This document shows positions 7,647 to 15,034 of a stretch of 64,000 nucleotides of DNA, piece after piece. Source of the stretch: Bacillota bacterium (lineage in GTDB: Bacteria > Bacillota > Clostridia > Acetivibrionales > JAEZXR01); the NCBI GenBank assembly GCA_023419605.1, contig JAEZXR010000061.1, forward strand, positions 100,560 to 164,559. The letters are read 5' to 3'. Numbering within the stretch: the first letter of the stretch is position 1; each line of letters opens with the position of its first letter. Position numbers and translations under genes: made by a program. A model generated the notes under the pieces. The model was not told the origin of the DNA. It searched no databases and saw nothing but the letters and a program-made list of their open reading frames with translations.

Positions 7647-8813
7647 ATGAAAAGAGCTGTTATTATCGTAATGGATAGTGCTGGAATCGGAGAACTGCCG
7701 GACGCAGCAAAATATGGAGACGTAGGTAGTAATACCATCGGAAATATCGCAGCGCAAATGGAAGGCTTTCAACTTCCCAACCTGGAGAAGATGGGCTTGG
7801 GGAACATTGCAGCCATAAAAGGCGTAGCGGCACAGCAGAATCCTATAGCCTGCTACGGCAAAATGGGCGAGAAATCTCCAGGCAAGGATACTACCACAGG
7901 GCACTGGGAAATGGCAGGATTGATATTGGATAAAGCTTTTCCGACATATCCTGACGGATTTCCTGAGGAGGTTATAGAGGCATTTGAAAGGGCTGTAGGT
8001 AGAAAAACTCTCGGGAATGTGGTAGCCTCGGGTACTGAGATTATCGACAGGCTGGGCGAAGAGCATATGAAAACAGGATATCCCATTGTTTATACTTCTG
8101 CCGACAGCGTTTTTCAGATTGCTGCCCATGAAAGCATCATACCTATTGATGAGCTATATGTGATGTGTCAAAAGGCCCGGGACCTACTGACTGGAGAGCA
8201 TGCCGTAGGTAGAGTTATCGCAAGGCCTTTTGAAGGAGAAGCGGGAAGTTTCAAACGTACATCAAACCGAAAAGACTTTTCTCTGGACCCTAACGGCAAA
8301 ACGGTTTTGGATTTTGCTGTTGAAAAGGGTCTGCGGGTGAAAGCCGTAGGAAAGATCGAAGACATTTTCAGCAAGAAGGGAATTACCGACGCAGTTCATA
8401 CAAAGAACAATATGGAAGGTGTCGATAGAACTCTGGAATATATGAAAGAAGATTTTGGAGGAATCGTGTTTACAAATCTGGTAGACTTCGACATGGTGTA
8501 TGGGCACAGAAATAATGTAGAAGGATACGGTAAGGCTCTAATGGATTTTGATGCACGGATTCCGGAGATCCTGAAGGAAATGAAAGAGGAGGATTTGCTC
8601 GTTATTACGGCAGATCACGGCTGCGACCCTACAACGCCAAGTACGGATCATTCCAGAGAATATGTGCCGATTTTGGTTTATGGAAAGAAACTGCGACAGG
8701 GAGTAAATCTGGGTGTAAGAAGTACATTTGCAGATTTGGCCTCCACGATTGCCGATTATTTGGGGCTTGATGCAACACTAAAAGGTGAGAGTTTCCTTAA
8801 ACTGTTAGCTTAA
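7647..8813 (+). CDS. deoB: Phosphopentomutase
   Basis: DeoB interconverts (deoxy)ribose 1-phosphate and 5-phosphate in nucleoside breakdown. The 388-aa product starts [20 protein letters not shown] and includes [11 protein letters not shown] (nucleophile Thr region), [12 protein letters not shown] and [22 protein letters not shown], the metal-binding motifs of the alkaline-phosphatase superfamily branch to which DeoB belongs. ATG 7647 is chosen over the in-frame ATG 7632 because GGAGGT precedes it. It is 15 bp from the nucleoside phosphorylase gene, which supplies its substrate. Confidence 0.96.
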   Translation: MKRAVIIVMDSAGIGELPDAAKYGDVGSNTIGNIAAQMEGFQLPNLEKMGLGNIAAIKGVAAQQNPIACYGKMGEKSPGKDTTTGHWEMAGLILDKAFPTYPDGFPEEVIEAFERAVGRKTLGNVVASGTEIIDRLGEEHMKTGYPIVYTSADSVFQIAAHESIIPIDELYVMCQKARDLLTGEHAVGRVIARPFEGEAGSFKRTSNRKDFSLDPNGKTVLDFAVEKGLRVKAVGKIEDIFSKKGITDAVHTKNNMEGVDRTLEYMKEDFGGIVFTNLVDFDMVYGHRNNVEGYGKALMDFDARIPEILKEMKEEDLLVITADHGCDPTTPSTDHSREYVPILVYGKKLRQGVNLGVRSTFADLASTIADYLGLDATLKGESFLKLLA

Positions 8814-8828
8814 ACGAGGTGTAATGGG

Positions 8829-10151
8829 ATGCGGATATACGATATCATTTCAAAAAAACGGGATGGGCATGAATTGACCCGGGAAGAGATAAACTTTTTT
8901 ATACAAGGATACACTGCGGGGAAAATACCCGACTATCAGATTTCAGCACTGCTGATGGCCATCTTTTTAAAGGGTATGAGTTCCAGAGAAACGGCGGATC
9001 TTACGGAAGCCATGGCGAATTCAGGCGATACCATTGATCTGTCATCCATTGACGGGATTAAGGTCGACAAGCACAGCACCGGAGGCGTAGGCGACAAAAC
9101 GTCCATGATCCTTGGGCCCATTGTTGCTGCCTGTGGCGTACCCGTAGCCAAAATGTCGGGAAGAGGGCTGGGCCACACTGGAGGGACCATCGATAAACTG
9201 GAATCCATACCAAACTTTAAAACAGGCCTGTCGATAGAGGAATTCATGGAAAACGTAAGGAATATAGGCATTGCCATAGCAGGTCAAACGGGCAACCTGG
9301 CTCCTGCGGATAAAAAATTATATGCTTTAAGGGATGTAACGGCTACAGTGAATAGTATCCCTTTGATTGCAAGCAGTATCATGAGCAAGAAAATTGCTTC
9401 AGGTGCTGACCGAATTGTGCTGGATGTTAAGACGGGAAGCGGGGCCTTTATGAAAACCCTTGACCAGTCCATTGAGCTGGCCCAGGCCATGGTCGGCATT
9501 GGTGAAAATGTGGGAAGAAAGACGATTGCTGTAGTAACGGATATGGATATCCCATTGGGAAATGCCGTTGGAAATTCGCTTGAAGTCATAGAATCTGTCG
9601 AAACCTTAAAAGGGAAAGGACCGGAGGATTTAGCCGAGGTTTCCTTTGCCCTGGCGGCAACGATGCTGGAATTGGCAGGTCTGGGTAATTTTGAGGATTG
9701 CCGCAGGAGGGTGGAAGAGTCCGTATCCAGTGGAAAAGCATTAGCCAAATTAAGGGATATGATAGAGAAGCAGGGCGGCAATCCCGGTGTTGTGGAGGAT
9801 TACAGCCTCTTTGGAAGTGCGCGGATCATTCATGAGTTTCGTTCCGGGTTTGATGGATATGTAAAAAGCATAGAAACAGATGCGCTTGGAGTTGTTTCCA
9901 TGATCCTTGGGGCGGGAAGAGAAACCAAGGAGAGTGAGATCGATTATACTGCCGGCATTGTTTTATCAAAGAAACCGGGTGACCCGGTGAAGAAAGGTGA
10001 AATACTTGCGGTTTTGCATACAAATGATGAAAGCAGGCTGGCAGAGGCCTTAAAAGCTATCGGGAAATGTTATGAGTTTTCCGGTTCACAACCGTCAAAG
10101 AGGCCGTTGATTCTCGCTAAAGTCGACTCTACAGGGGCGACGAAGTATTAA
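8829..10151 (+). CDS. pdp: Pyrimidine-nucleoside phosphorylase
   Basis: The enzyme phosphorolyses thymidine or uridine to the free base and a pentose 1-phosphate, which DeoB then isomerises. The 440-aa product has the family signature KHSTGGVGDKTS near residue 80, SGRGLGHTGGTIDKLESIP, the SKKIASGADRIVLDVKTGSGAFM block, and a C-terminal biotinyl-like hammerhead region (GDPVKKGEILAVLH). The length fits the Pdp/DeoA dimer family. The gene is in an operon with deoB. Pdp rather than strict thymidine phosphorylase is the usual form in Firmicutes, but specificity is not visible here. Confidence 0.94.
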   Translation: MRIYDIISKKRDGHELTREEINFFIQGYTAGKIPDYQISALLMAIFLKGMSSRETADLTEAMANSGDTIDLSSIDGIKVDKHSTGGVGDKTSMILGPIVAACGVPVAKMSGRGLGHTGGTIDKLESIPNFKTGLSIEEFMENVRNIGIAIAGQTGNLAPADKKLYALRDVTATVNSIPLIASSIMSKKIASGADRIVLDVKTGSGAFMKTLDQSIELAQAMVGIGENVGRKTIAVVTDMDIPLGNAVGNSLEVIESVETLKGKGPEDLAEVSFALAATMLELAGLGNFEDCRRRVEESVSSGKALAKLRDMIEKQGGNPGVVEDYSLFGSARIIHEFRSGFDGYVKSIETDALGVVSMILGAGRETKESEIDYTAGIVLSKKPGDPVKKGEILAVLHTNDESRLAEALKAIGKCYEFSGSQPSKRPLILAKVDSTGATKY

Positions 10152-10165
10152 TGGTATTTTATGAA

Positions 10166-10196
10166 GGGCGGCGGAGGGAGATTCCCTCTGCTGCCC
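10166..10196 (+). terminator. Strong hairpin after the deoB-pdp operon
   Basis: A 14-bp GC-rich stem (GGGCGGCGGAGGGA / TCCCTCTGCTGCCC, two G-T pairs) closes a 3-nt loop. No T tract follows, so it is either a Rho-assisted or RNA-stabilising 3' end. Confidence 0.6.
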
Positions 10197-10382
10197 ATAC
10201 CCAACGGATAAATACTGTGCTTCTTTGCATCAGGAGGGTGGATGATGAGGCATGGTATACATTTACATTTCAATAAAGCCTAAAAAGGAGTATAATATAA
10301 AGCGGTGTGCCGTATGTGCGCATAGAATATAACTCATTGCCGCACATCGAAGTGTGCGTAAACTTAATTTACATAGCAGATT
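10197..10382 (+). other. Non-coding stretch with possible promoter and hairpin
   Basis: No gene is apparent. A TATAAT (GAGTATAATATAAAG, around 10292-10297) could start a transcript running into the structured element downstream. A hairpin CGCACA-TCGAAG-TGTGCG lies at about 10341-10358. An uncharacterised non-coding RNA of about 300 nt is conceivable. Confidence 0.35.
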
Positions 10383-10567
10383 GAGAAAAATAACACCACT
10401 ATAATTTGCTGCACCCTGCATGGGTGCCAGGAGCATCGAACTTTATAAGAAATTATTCAGCATCCAACTGACCCAACGGTTTGTCCTTTGGACGCTGCAC
10501 AATAAATTAATGGATAAAGTTCGCTGTCCGAGAAGGGCCCGCAAAAAAGTGGAAGTAATTTTTTCTC
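10383..10567 (-). repeat. Structured GGGCCC-core element, copy 3 (long form, minus orientation)
   Basis: Read on the minus strand this 185-bp region has the same core as copies 1 and 2: CTTTTTTGCGGGCCC (from the plus-strand GGGCCCGCAAAAAAG at 10535-10549) facing CAGGGTGCAGCAAATTATAG. Outer arms GAGAAAAATAACACCACT (10383-10400) and its near complement at 10548-10567 enclose it. Instead of a small top hairpin, the inner part is about 100 nt with nested stems: CGAACTTTAT/ATAAAGTTCG (10437-10446/10514-10523) and CAGCATCCAA/TTGGACGCTG (10458-10467/10488-10497). No ORF. Confidence 0.7.
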
Positions 10568-10576
10568 TGCACCTTA

Positions 10577-10605
10577 GAATATAGTGGACAGTTGCGGCAT
10601 AACTA
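10577..10605 (+). promoter_or_regulatory. Forespore-type (sigma-F/G) promoter of dacF
   Basis: GAATA (10577-10581) and CATAACTA (10598-10605), 16 bp apart, match the sigma-G/F pattern GMATR...CATNMTA. In the sigma-F register, GGCATAACT agrees with most of GGNNANANT at 14 bp. Bacillus dacF is sigma-F controlled. Confidence 0.6.
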
Positions 10606-10638
10606 TCTAGTAGGGAATGTACCAGGGGGGGGTCTTAC

Positions 10639-11862
10639 GTGTTTAAGAAACTTTTAGTTACTTCTTTGATTATTTTATCGATGGTATTAAGTTTTACAGT
10701 GGTACCTGCATTGGCTGACGATGAACTATATAATGCCGTTACAGTGAGCAAGGTACTGGCTGCTACAAATCTTTCGCAACTTCAGGCAAAGGGCGCCATA
10801 TTGATGGACAGTGCATCGGGAACTGTCATCATGGAGCAGAACAGTAACCAGAAGCTTCCCATTGCCAGTGTTACCAAGGTAATGACCATGCTGTTGATCA
10901 TGGAATCCATTGAGTCGGGAAAAATCAGGTATGAGGACTATGTGACGGTATCAGCGCATGCTGTTAGTATGGGTGGATCACAATTATATCTTGACCAAAA
11001 GGAAAGTAAAAAGTATACAGTAAAAGATATGCTTAAAGGGATTGCGATTCATTCCTCCAATGATGCTACCGTTGCTATGGCGGAAATGGTAGCCGGCAGC
11101 GAGGGTGCATTTGTAGCTGCTATGAATGACAAGGCAAGAGAACTGGGGCTGAAGGACTCGAATTTTCTTGACTGTACGGGATTAACCGATGACGGACATT
11201 ATAGCTCAGCCTATGATATGGCGGTCATAGCCAGGGAGTTAATAAACAAATATCCGCAGATTCTCGAATATACTTCCATCAAAAGGGATAAGTTCGGTGA
11301 AGGTGTACGGACGAAACCTATGGATTTGGATAATACAAACCGGTTGCTGGGTAAATATGACGGAATGCTGGGATTAAAGACCGGCTTTACTAACAAGGCC
11401 GGGCATAATTTGGTAGGCGTTGCAAAGAAAAACGGGCTCCAGTTGATTTCCGTTGTATTGGGAGAATCCAACAGCGATACCCGTTGGGCTGAGACCATCA
11501 AACTTTTGGACCATGGTTTTGCAAATTATGAAACTACGGTTGTAAATAAAAAGAGCGAGGAAGCTGGCGAGGTTAAGGTTTTAAAGGGTCTTTCGACTAC
11601 AGTAAAGGGAATTTATGCGGATGATGTTACCATCCTTTTAAAAAAGGGAGACAAGACAAAAATTGTTCGGGAGATTGTATGGCAGGACGGCATTACAGCA
11701 CCGATTCAAGCGGGGCAAAAACTGGGGGAAGCAGTATTAAAGGTTGATGAAAAGGAAGTCGGCAAAGCGGAAATCATAGCCGAAAATGATGTACAAAAGG
11801 CATCCTTTATCCGCTTATTCTTTAGAATGGTGCTGGAATGGTTCGGGCTTGGAAGGAAGTAA
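10639..11862 (+). CDS. dacF: D-alanyl-D-alanine carboxypeptidase, DacF-like
   Basis: This penicillin-binding enzyme trims the terminal D-Ala from peptidoglycan peptides, in the forespore for DacF. The 407-aa product has a signal peptide (about 1-26, ending PALA), the catalytic SVTK at 77-80, SSN at 139-141 and KTG at 247-249. A beta-rich PBP5-like C-terminal domain follows, ending in an amphipathic anchor helix (FIRLFFRMVLEWFGLGRK). The GTG start follows a long G run. The forespore-type promoter and the position after xerD-deoB-pdp support DacF over vegetative DacA. Confidence 0.9.
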   Translation: MFKKLLVTSLIILSMVLSFTVVPALADDELYNAVTVSKVLAATNLSQLQAKGAILMDSASGTVIMEQNSNQKLPIASVTKVMTMLLIMESIESGKIRYEDYVTVSAHAVSMGGSQLYLDQKESKKYTVKDMLKGIAIHSSNDATVAMAEMVAGSEGAFVAAMNDKARELGLKDSNFLDCTGLTDDGHYSSAYDMAVIARELINKYPQILEYTSIKRDKFGEGVRTKPMDLDNTNRLLGKYDGMLGLKTGFTNKAGHNLVGVAKKNGLQLISVVLGESNSDTRWAETIKLLDHGFANYETTVVNKKSEEAGEVKVLKGLSTTVKGIYADDVTILLKKGDKTKIVREIVWQDGITAPIQAGQKLGEAVLKVDEKEVGKAEIIAENDVQKASFIRLFFRMVLEWFGLGRK

Positions 11863-11918
11863 GTCCTGTGACAGTATACCCTGACAGGCAATAATTTAAT
11901 TTAAATTTTGAAGAAAGT

Positions 11919-11960
11919 TAAAGCTTCTGTATGCATGTACAGGAGCTTTTTTGCATTTTT
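11919..11960 (+). terminator. Terminator after dacF
   Basis: AAAGCTTCTGT pairs with ACAGGAGCTTT around an 8-nt loop, with a T6 run after it. Confidence 0.85.
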
Positions 11961-12067
11961 TTCGCTTTTCTGCTTCCAATCAGTGGCCGATACTCCTTTA
12001 AATTGCTTGAATAAATAACTGGATAAAAGGTTAAGTTATGAGTAGCAAAATGACAAGCAACAAAATT

Positions 12068-12105
12068 AAATGTCACGCATAAAAGAATTATTACGCGTGA
12101 CATTT
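12068..12105. other. Perfect 11-bp inverted repeat between dacF and spoIVB
   Basis: AAATGTCACGC and GCGTGACATTT are separated by 16 nt. There is no T run, so a binding site or secondary-structure element is as likely as a terminator. The rest of the gap up to spoIVB holds only structured element copy 2. Confidence 0.5.
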
Positions 12106-12152
12106 GTTGTCTCCGGCATAGGATGGAACAACAAACCAGTATATAAGGGAGA

Positions 12153-12238
12153 GTGAAAATATTACTTCATCTTTTTTGCGGGCCCGCCATGGATTCATGA
12201 AGGGCGTAGCAAAAGGATAGATGAAGTTATATTTTCAC
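12153..12238 (+). repeat. Structured GGGCCC-core element, copy 2
   Basis: Outer arms GTGAAAATATTACTTCATC (12153-12171) and GATGAAGTTATATTTTCAC (12220-12238) are complementary over 19 positions with one mismatch, yet differ completely from the arms of copy 1. The core CTTTTTTGCGGGCCCG (12171-12186) and AAGGGCGTAGCAAAAGGATAG is nearly identical to copy 1. The top hairpin CATG-GATT-CATG replaces TCATT/AATGA, which keeps pairing while changing bases. Confidence 0.75.
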
Positions 12239-12292
12239 CGACTCTAAGAGGTTATTTCAGCAGTATGATACAGGCAGCAGGAGTGTGATAAA

Positions 12293-13615
12293 ATGGTTTT
12301 CATAAGGTCATATAGAAAAAAATTCATAATATTTCTCGCAGTATGTTTTACAGTAATGGCATTAACCTATATCAGGACTATTTCCCTCCTCCCTGGGCAA
12401 ATTACACTGATTGAAGGCCAGGAACATGTCTATAATTTCGGAAGCCTCATACCCGTTGAAGTGAAAGCAGATAAAGATGGGATCATTGAATTGAACAATG
12501 GGCAAATAAAATCAACGGGTGGCTATATGCAGCTTTCCAATCCAATATCAATAAAAAGCAATAAAAAGGGAAGTGTCATGCTTACCCTAAAAGCATTTGG
12601 ATTAATTCCCTTACGAACGATGAAGGTCGACATTGTGCCTAATAAGAAGATCGTAGCTTGCGGAAATACTGTAGGAGTGAAGCTGGATTTAAACGGGATT
12701 CTTATAATCGGTATTTCTGATGTGCGCGATATGGAGGGTAAAAGTGTCATGCCCACTAAAGAAAGCGGTATTAAGACAGGGGATTTGCTGGTGGAAATCA
12801 ACGGGAAAAAACCGGGAGGAATTGATGATCTTATTAAGGAAGTAGAGAAAAGTGCAGGTGAATCAATCAAGCTTAAATATAAGAGAGGAAGCAGCTATAG
12901 TACTGCAGAACTAAATCCTGTACTATCCTCCGAGGATAAAAAGTATCATCTGGGACTGTGGGTTCGAGATAGTACGGCAGGTATCGGGACTCTGACTTTT
13001 TATGATCCCGATAGTCGATACTTCGGAGCGCTGGGCCATGGAATCACGGACATCGATACAGGTACTCTTATGCCCATAGCAGATGGTGAAATTCTGGAAT
13101 CCAATATATTGGGCATAAAAAAAGGAAAAGCAGGAATTCCCGGTGAGTTAAAAGGAGTTTTTCTGGAAGATCGAAATATGCTGGGACAAATAAAAGCAAA
13201 CAGTGAAGGCGGCATCTATGGCATACTCAACGAGGATGCTGCGGAGCGTATTTCCAATAAACTCTACCCCATTGCCCTACGAACACAAATAAAGGAAGGC
13301 CCTGCTGTTATACTGGCCAATATCGACGGAAGAAAAGTGGAGGAGTATGAAATCGAAATACAAAAGGTATCCAAACAAAGCCTAAGCGGTACCAAAGGTA
13401 TGATTATCAAAATTACGGATAAGCGGCTTTTAGATGCCACCGGCGGGATCGTGCAAGGAATGTCCGGAAGTCCGATTATACAGGATAATAAAATTGTCGG
13501 GGCTGTAACCCACGTTCTGGTGAATGATCCTTCGAGAGGGTATGGGATTTTTATTGAAGGAATGATTAAGAATATGAATCTGATAAGTTCTGAAACTTTG
13601 GAAAACGTAGGATAA
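12293..13615 (+). CDS. spoIVB: SpoIVB serine peptidase (intercompartmental sporulation signal)
   Basis: SpoIVB is made in the forespore and secreted to the intermembrane space, where it cleaves SpoIVFA and so triggers pro-sigma-K processing. The 440-aa product has an N-terminal membrane anchor (about 10-28), a PDZ domain (about 140-200, GIKTGDLLVEINGKKPGG) and an SA-clan protease domain with the His in GALGHGITD and the Ser in QGMSGSPIIQ. Length and domain order match the family. ATG 12293 follows CAGGAG. As in Bacillus, spo0A lies just downstream. Confidence 0.95.
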   Translation: MVFIRSYRKKFIIFLAVCFTVMALTYIRTISLLPGQITLIEGQEHVYNFGSLIPVEVKADKDGIIELNNGQIKSTGGYMQLSNPISIKSNKKGSVMLTLKAFGLIPLRTMKVDIVPNKKIVACGNTVGVKLDLNGILIIGISDVRDMEGKSVMPTKESGIKTGDLLVEINGKKPGGIDDLIKEVEKSAGESIKLKYKRGSSYSTAELNPVLSSEDKKYHLGLWVRDSTAGIGTLTFYDPDSRYFGALGHGITDIDTGTLMPIADGEILESNILGIKKGKAGIPGELKGVFLEDRNMLGQIKANSEGGIYGILNEDAAERISNKLYPIALRTQIKEGPAVILANIDGRKVEEYEIEIQKVSKQSLSGTKGMIIKITDKRLLDATGGIVQGMSGSPIIQDNKIVGAVTHVLVNDPSRGYGIFIEGMIKNMNLISSETLENVG

Positions 13616-13637
13616 AATACGTAGAAGCTTCTAAAAT

Positions 13638-13682
13638 AAAATCGGGGCATTGGATGGATGAATTCAATACTCCGATTTTTTA
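13638..13682 (+). terminator. Terminator after spoIVB
   Basis: AAATCGGGGCATTG and CAATACTCCGATTT pair imperfectly around a 13-nt loop, with T6 following. spo0A is therefore transcribed mainly from its own promoter. Confidence 0.75.
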
Positions 13683-13961
13683 ATACTGTTTAAAACGTTG
13701 AATGCTGTGTAAGATACCGAATTATACGGGAAATTATACTATTATGGGAAATAAATCGAAGATTTATTTGCCGAGATAAGAGGAGATAACCCGTAAAAGC
13801 ATTTTAGCTTCCATGTTGAGTAACACAATATATGGTACTCGAAATGCGAACTAATACTATATTTTGTTGCAGCATCAAGATGCATCCCGGAACAATAAGA
13901 AGGTTTTATCGTATGAATTTGGAAGCAAAAATGAATTTTACTAAAATTTAGCAAAAACTTC

Positions 13962-13990
13962 TTGAATTTTTGTCGAATGAAAAATATAAT
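13962..13990 (+). promoter_or_regulatory. Sigma-A-type promoter of spo0A
   Basis: TTGAAT (13962-13967), exactly 17 bp, then TATAAT (13985-13990), 35 bp before the TTG start. The 0A box lies within the spacer. Upstream of it, 13683-13961 holds only a small AT-rich hairpin (AAATAAATC/GATTTATTT, 13749-13769). Confidence 0.65.
13971..13977 (+). promoter_or_regulatory. 0A box (Spo0A binding site) in the spo0A promoter
   Basis: TGTCGAA is an exact match to the Spo0A core recognition sequence, embedded as TTTTTGTCGAATGA between the -35 and -10. This position would let Spo0A-phosphate modulate, and probably block, the vegetative promoter. Confidence 0.6.
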
Positions 13991-14024
13991 AATTACATAA
14001 GTTTCCGATAAAGGGGGAATTACG

Positions 14025-14828
14025 TTGGTATCGAGAAAGATACAGGTTATTATTGCTGACGATAATAGAGAATTCGGCGACATTTTATGCGAATATCTAA
14101 GCAATCAAAGTGATATAGATGTTGTAGGTGTTGCGAGAGATGGAGTAGAAGCAGTCGAATTAATTGCGGCAAAGTCACCGGATATTGCCATTCTGGATAT
14201 TATTATGCCGCACCTTGATGGGTTGGGAGTGTTAGAAAAGATTAATTTCATGCCTATGGCAAAGAAACCTCTTTTTATCATACTCTCTGCTGTCGGGCAG
14301 GATAAAATCACCCAGAGAGCACTGGCCCTTGGGGCAGAGTATTATGTGGTGAAACCGTTTGATATGGATGTATTGGTTTCCAGAATCAGACAATTGAAGG
14401 ATGTTAATCAGTCGCAGGTTATACGCTCTGAGTATATCGGTGAATATAAGCCATCTTACCCATCTTCGGCACCAAAGAACCTGGAGGTGGAAGTTACGAA
14501 CATCATGCATGAGATTGGCGTGCCTGCCCATATTAAAGGGTACCAGTATTTAAGGGATGCCATCATGATGGTTGTTAAAGACCTGGATGTTATCAATTCT
14601 ATAACAAAACTTTTGTATCCAAGTATTGCAAGAGATTACAATACAACCCCCAGTAGGGTTGAAAGAGCTATACGCCACGCCATCGAAGTAGCGTGGAGCA
14701 GGGGCCAGGTAGAAGCCATTGATTCACTCTTCGGCTACACCGTAAGCGTGGGCAAAGGGAAACCGACCAACTCCGAATTTATCGCCATGGTGGCTGACAA
14801 GCTCCGCTTGGAGATGAAGGTGAGCTAA
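14025..14828 (+). CDS. spo0A: Sporulation master regulator Spo0A
   Basis: Spo0A is the phosphorylated response regulator that commits clostridia and bacilli to sporulation. The 267-aa product has a receiver domain (ADD near residues 10-12, phospho-acceptor Asp in AILDIIMP, conserved Lys in VVKPFD) and the Spo0A-specific DNA-binding domain. The latter contains [39 protein letters not shown] and [15 protein letters not shown]. The start is TTG, preceded by AAAGGGGG. It lies next to spoIVB, the classical arrangement. Clostridia lack the Spo0F/Spo0B relay and are thought to phosphorylate Spo0A directly by kinases; none is adjacent here. Confidence 0.98.
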   Translation: MVSRKIQVIIADDNREFGDILCEYLSNQSDIDVVGVARDGVEAVELIAAKSPDIAILDIIMPHLDGLGVLEKINFMPMAKKPLFIILSAVGQDKITQRALALGAEYYVVKPFDMDVLVSRIRQLKDVNQSQVIRSEYIGEYKPSYPSSAPKNLEVEVTNIMHEIGVPAHIKGYQYLRDAIMMVVKDLDVINSITKLLYPSIARDYNTTPSRVERAIRHAIEVAWSRGQVEAIDSLFGYTVSVGKGKPTNSEFIAMVADKLRLEMKVS

Positions 14829-14844
14829 AGGAACAAAAATGTGA

Positions 14845-14893
14845 ACTCCTCTTATCATTGCTTGAATAAAGCGAAATAAGAGGAGTTTTTTAT
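14845..14893 (+). terminator. Terminator after spo0A
   Basis: AACTCCTCTTAT / ATAAGAGGAGTT is a perfect 12-bp stem followed by a T run. Confidence 0.92.
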
Positions 14894-14959
14894 TGTTCTC
14901 AAATTTGTAGACTTTAGTGCTAGAAATGGACAGCAGACTATATCATAAAAACTTATTTG

Positions 14960-14968
14960 TGGTATAAT
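14960..14968 (+). promoter_or_regulatory. Extended -10 promoter of the copper-amine-oxidase-domain gene
   Basis: TGG-TATAAT lies 67 bp before the GTG start; the -35 region is weak. Confidence 0.5.
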
Positions 14969-15034
14969 TTACCTGGCATAGAAGTGTATAGAGGTCGCTT
15001 CAAAAGGCAAATAAGATTTTTGGCAGGTGAGGTC

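Noticed and set aside
5373..12238. Structured repeats as ordinary Rho-independent terminators
   Set aside because: The conserved part is an internal loop rather than a stem plus T run; T runs occur on the 5' side of the core, and one copy is reversed relative to its neighbours.
14957..15034. Upstream extension of the copper-amine-oxidase-domain protein
   Set aside because: The in-frame ATG sits on the TATAAT of the promoter and has no ribosome site; the signal peptide begins at GTG 15035.
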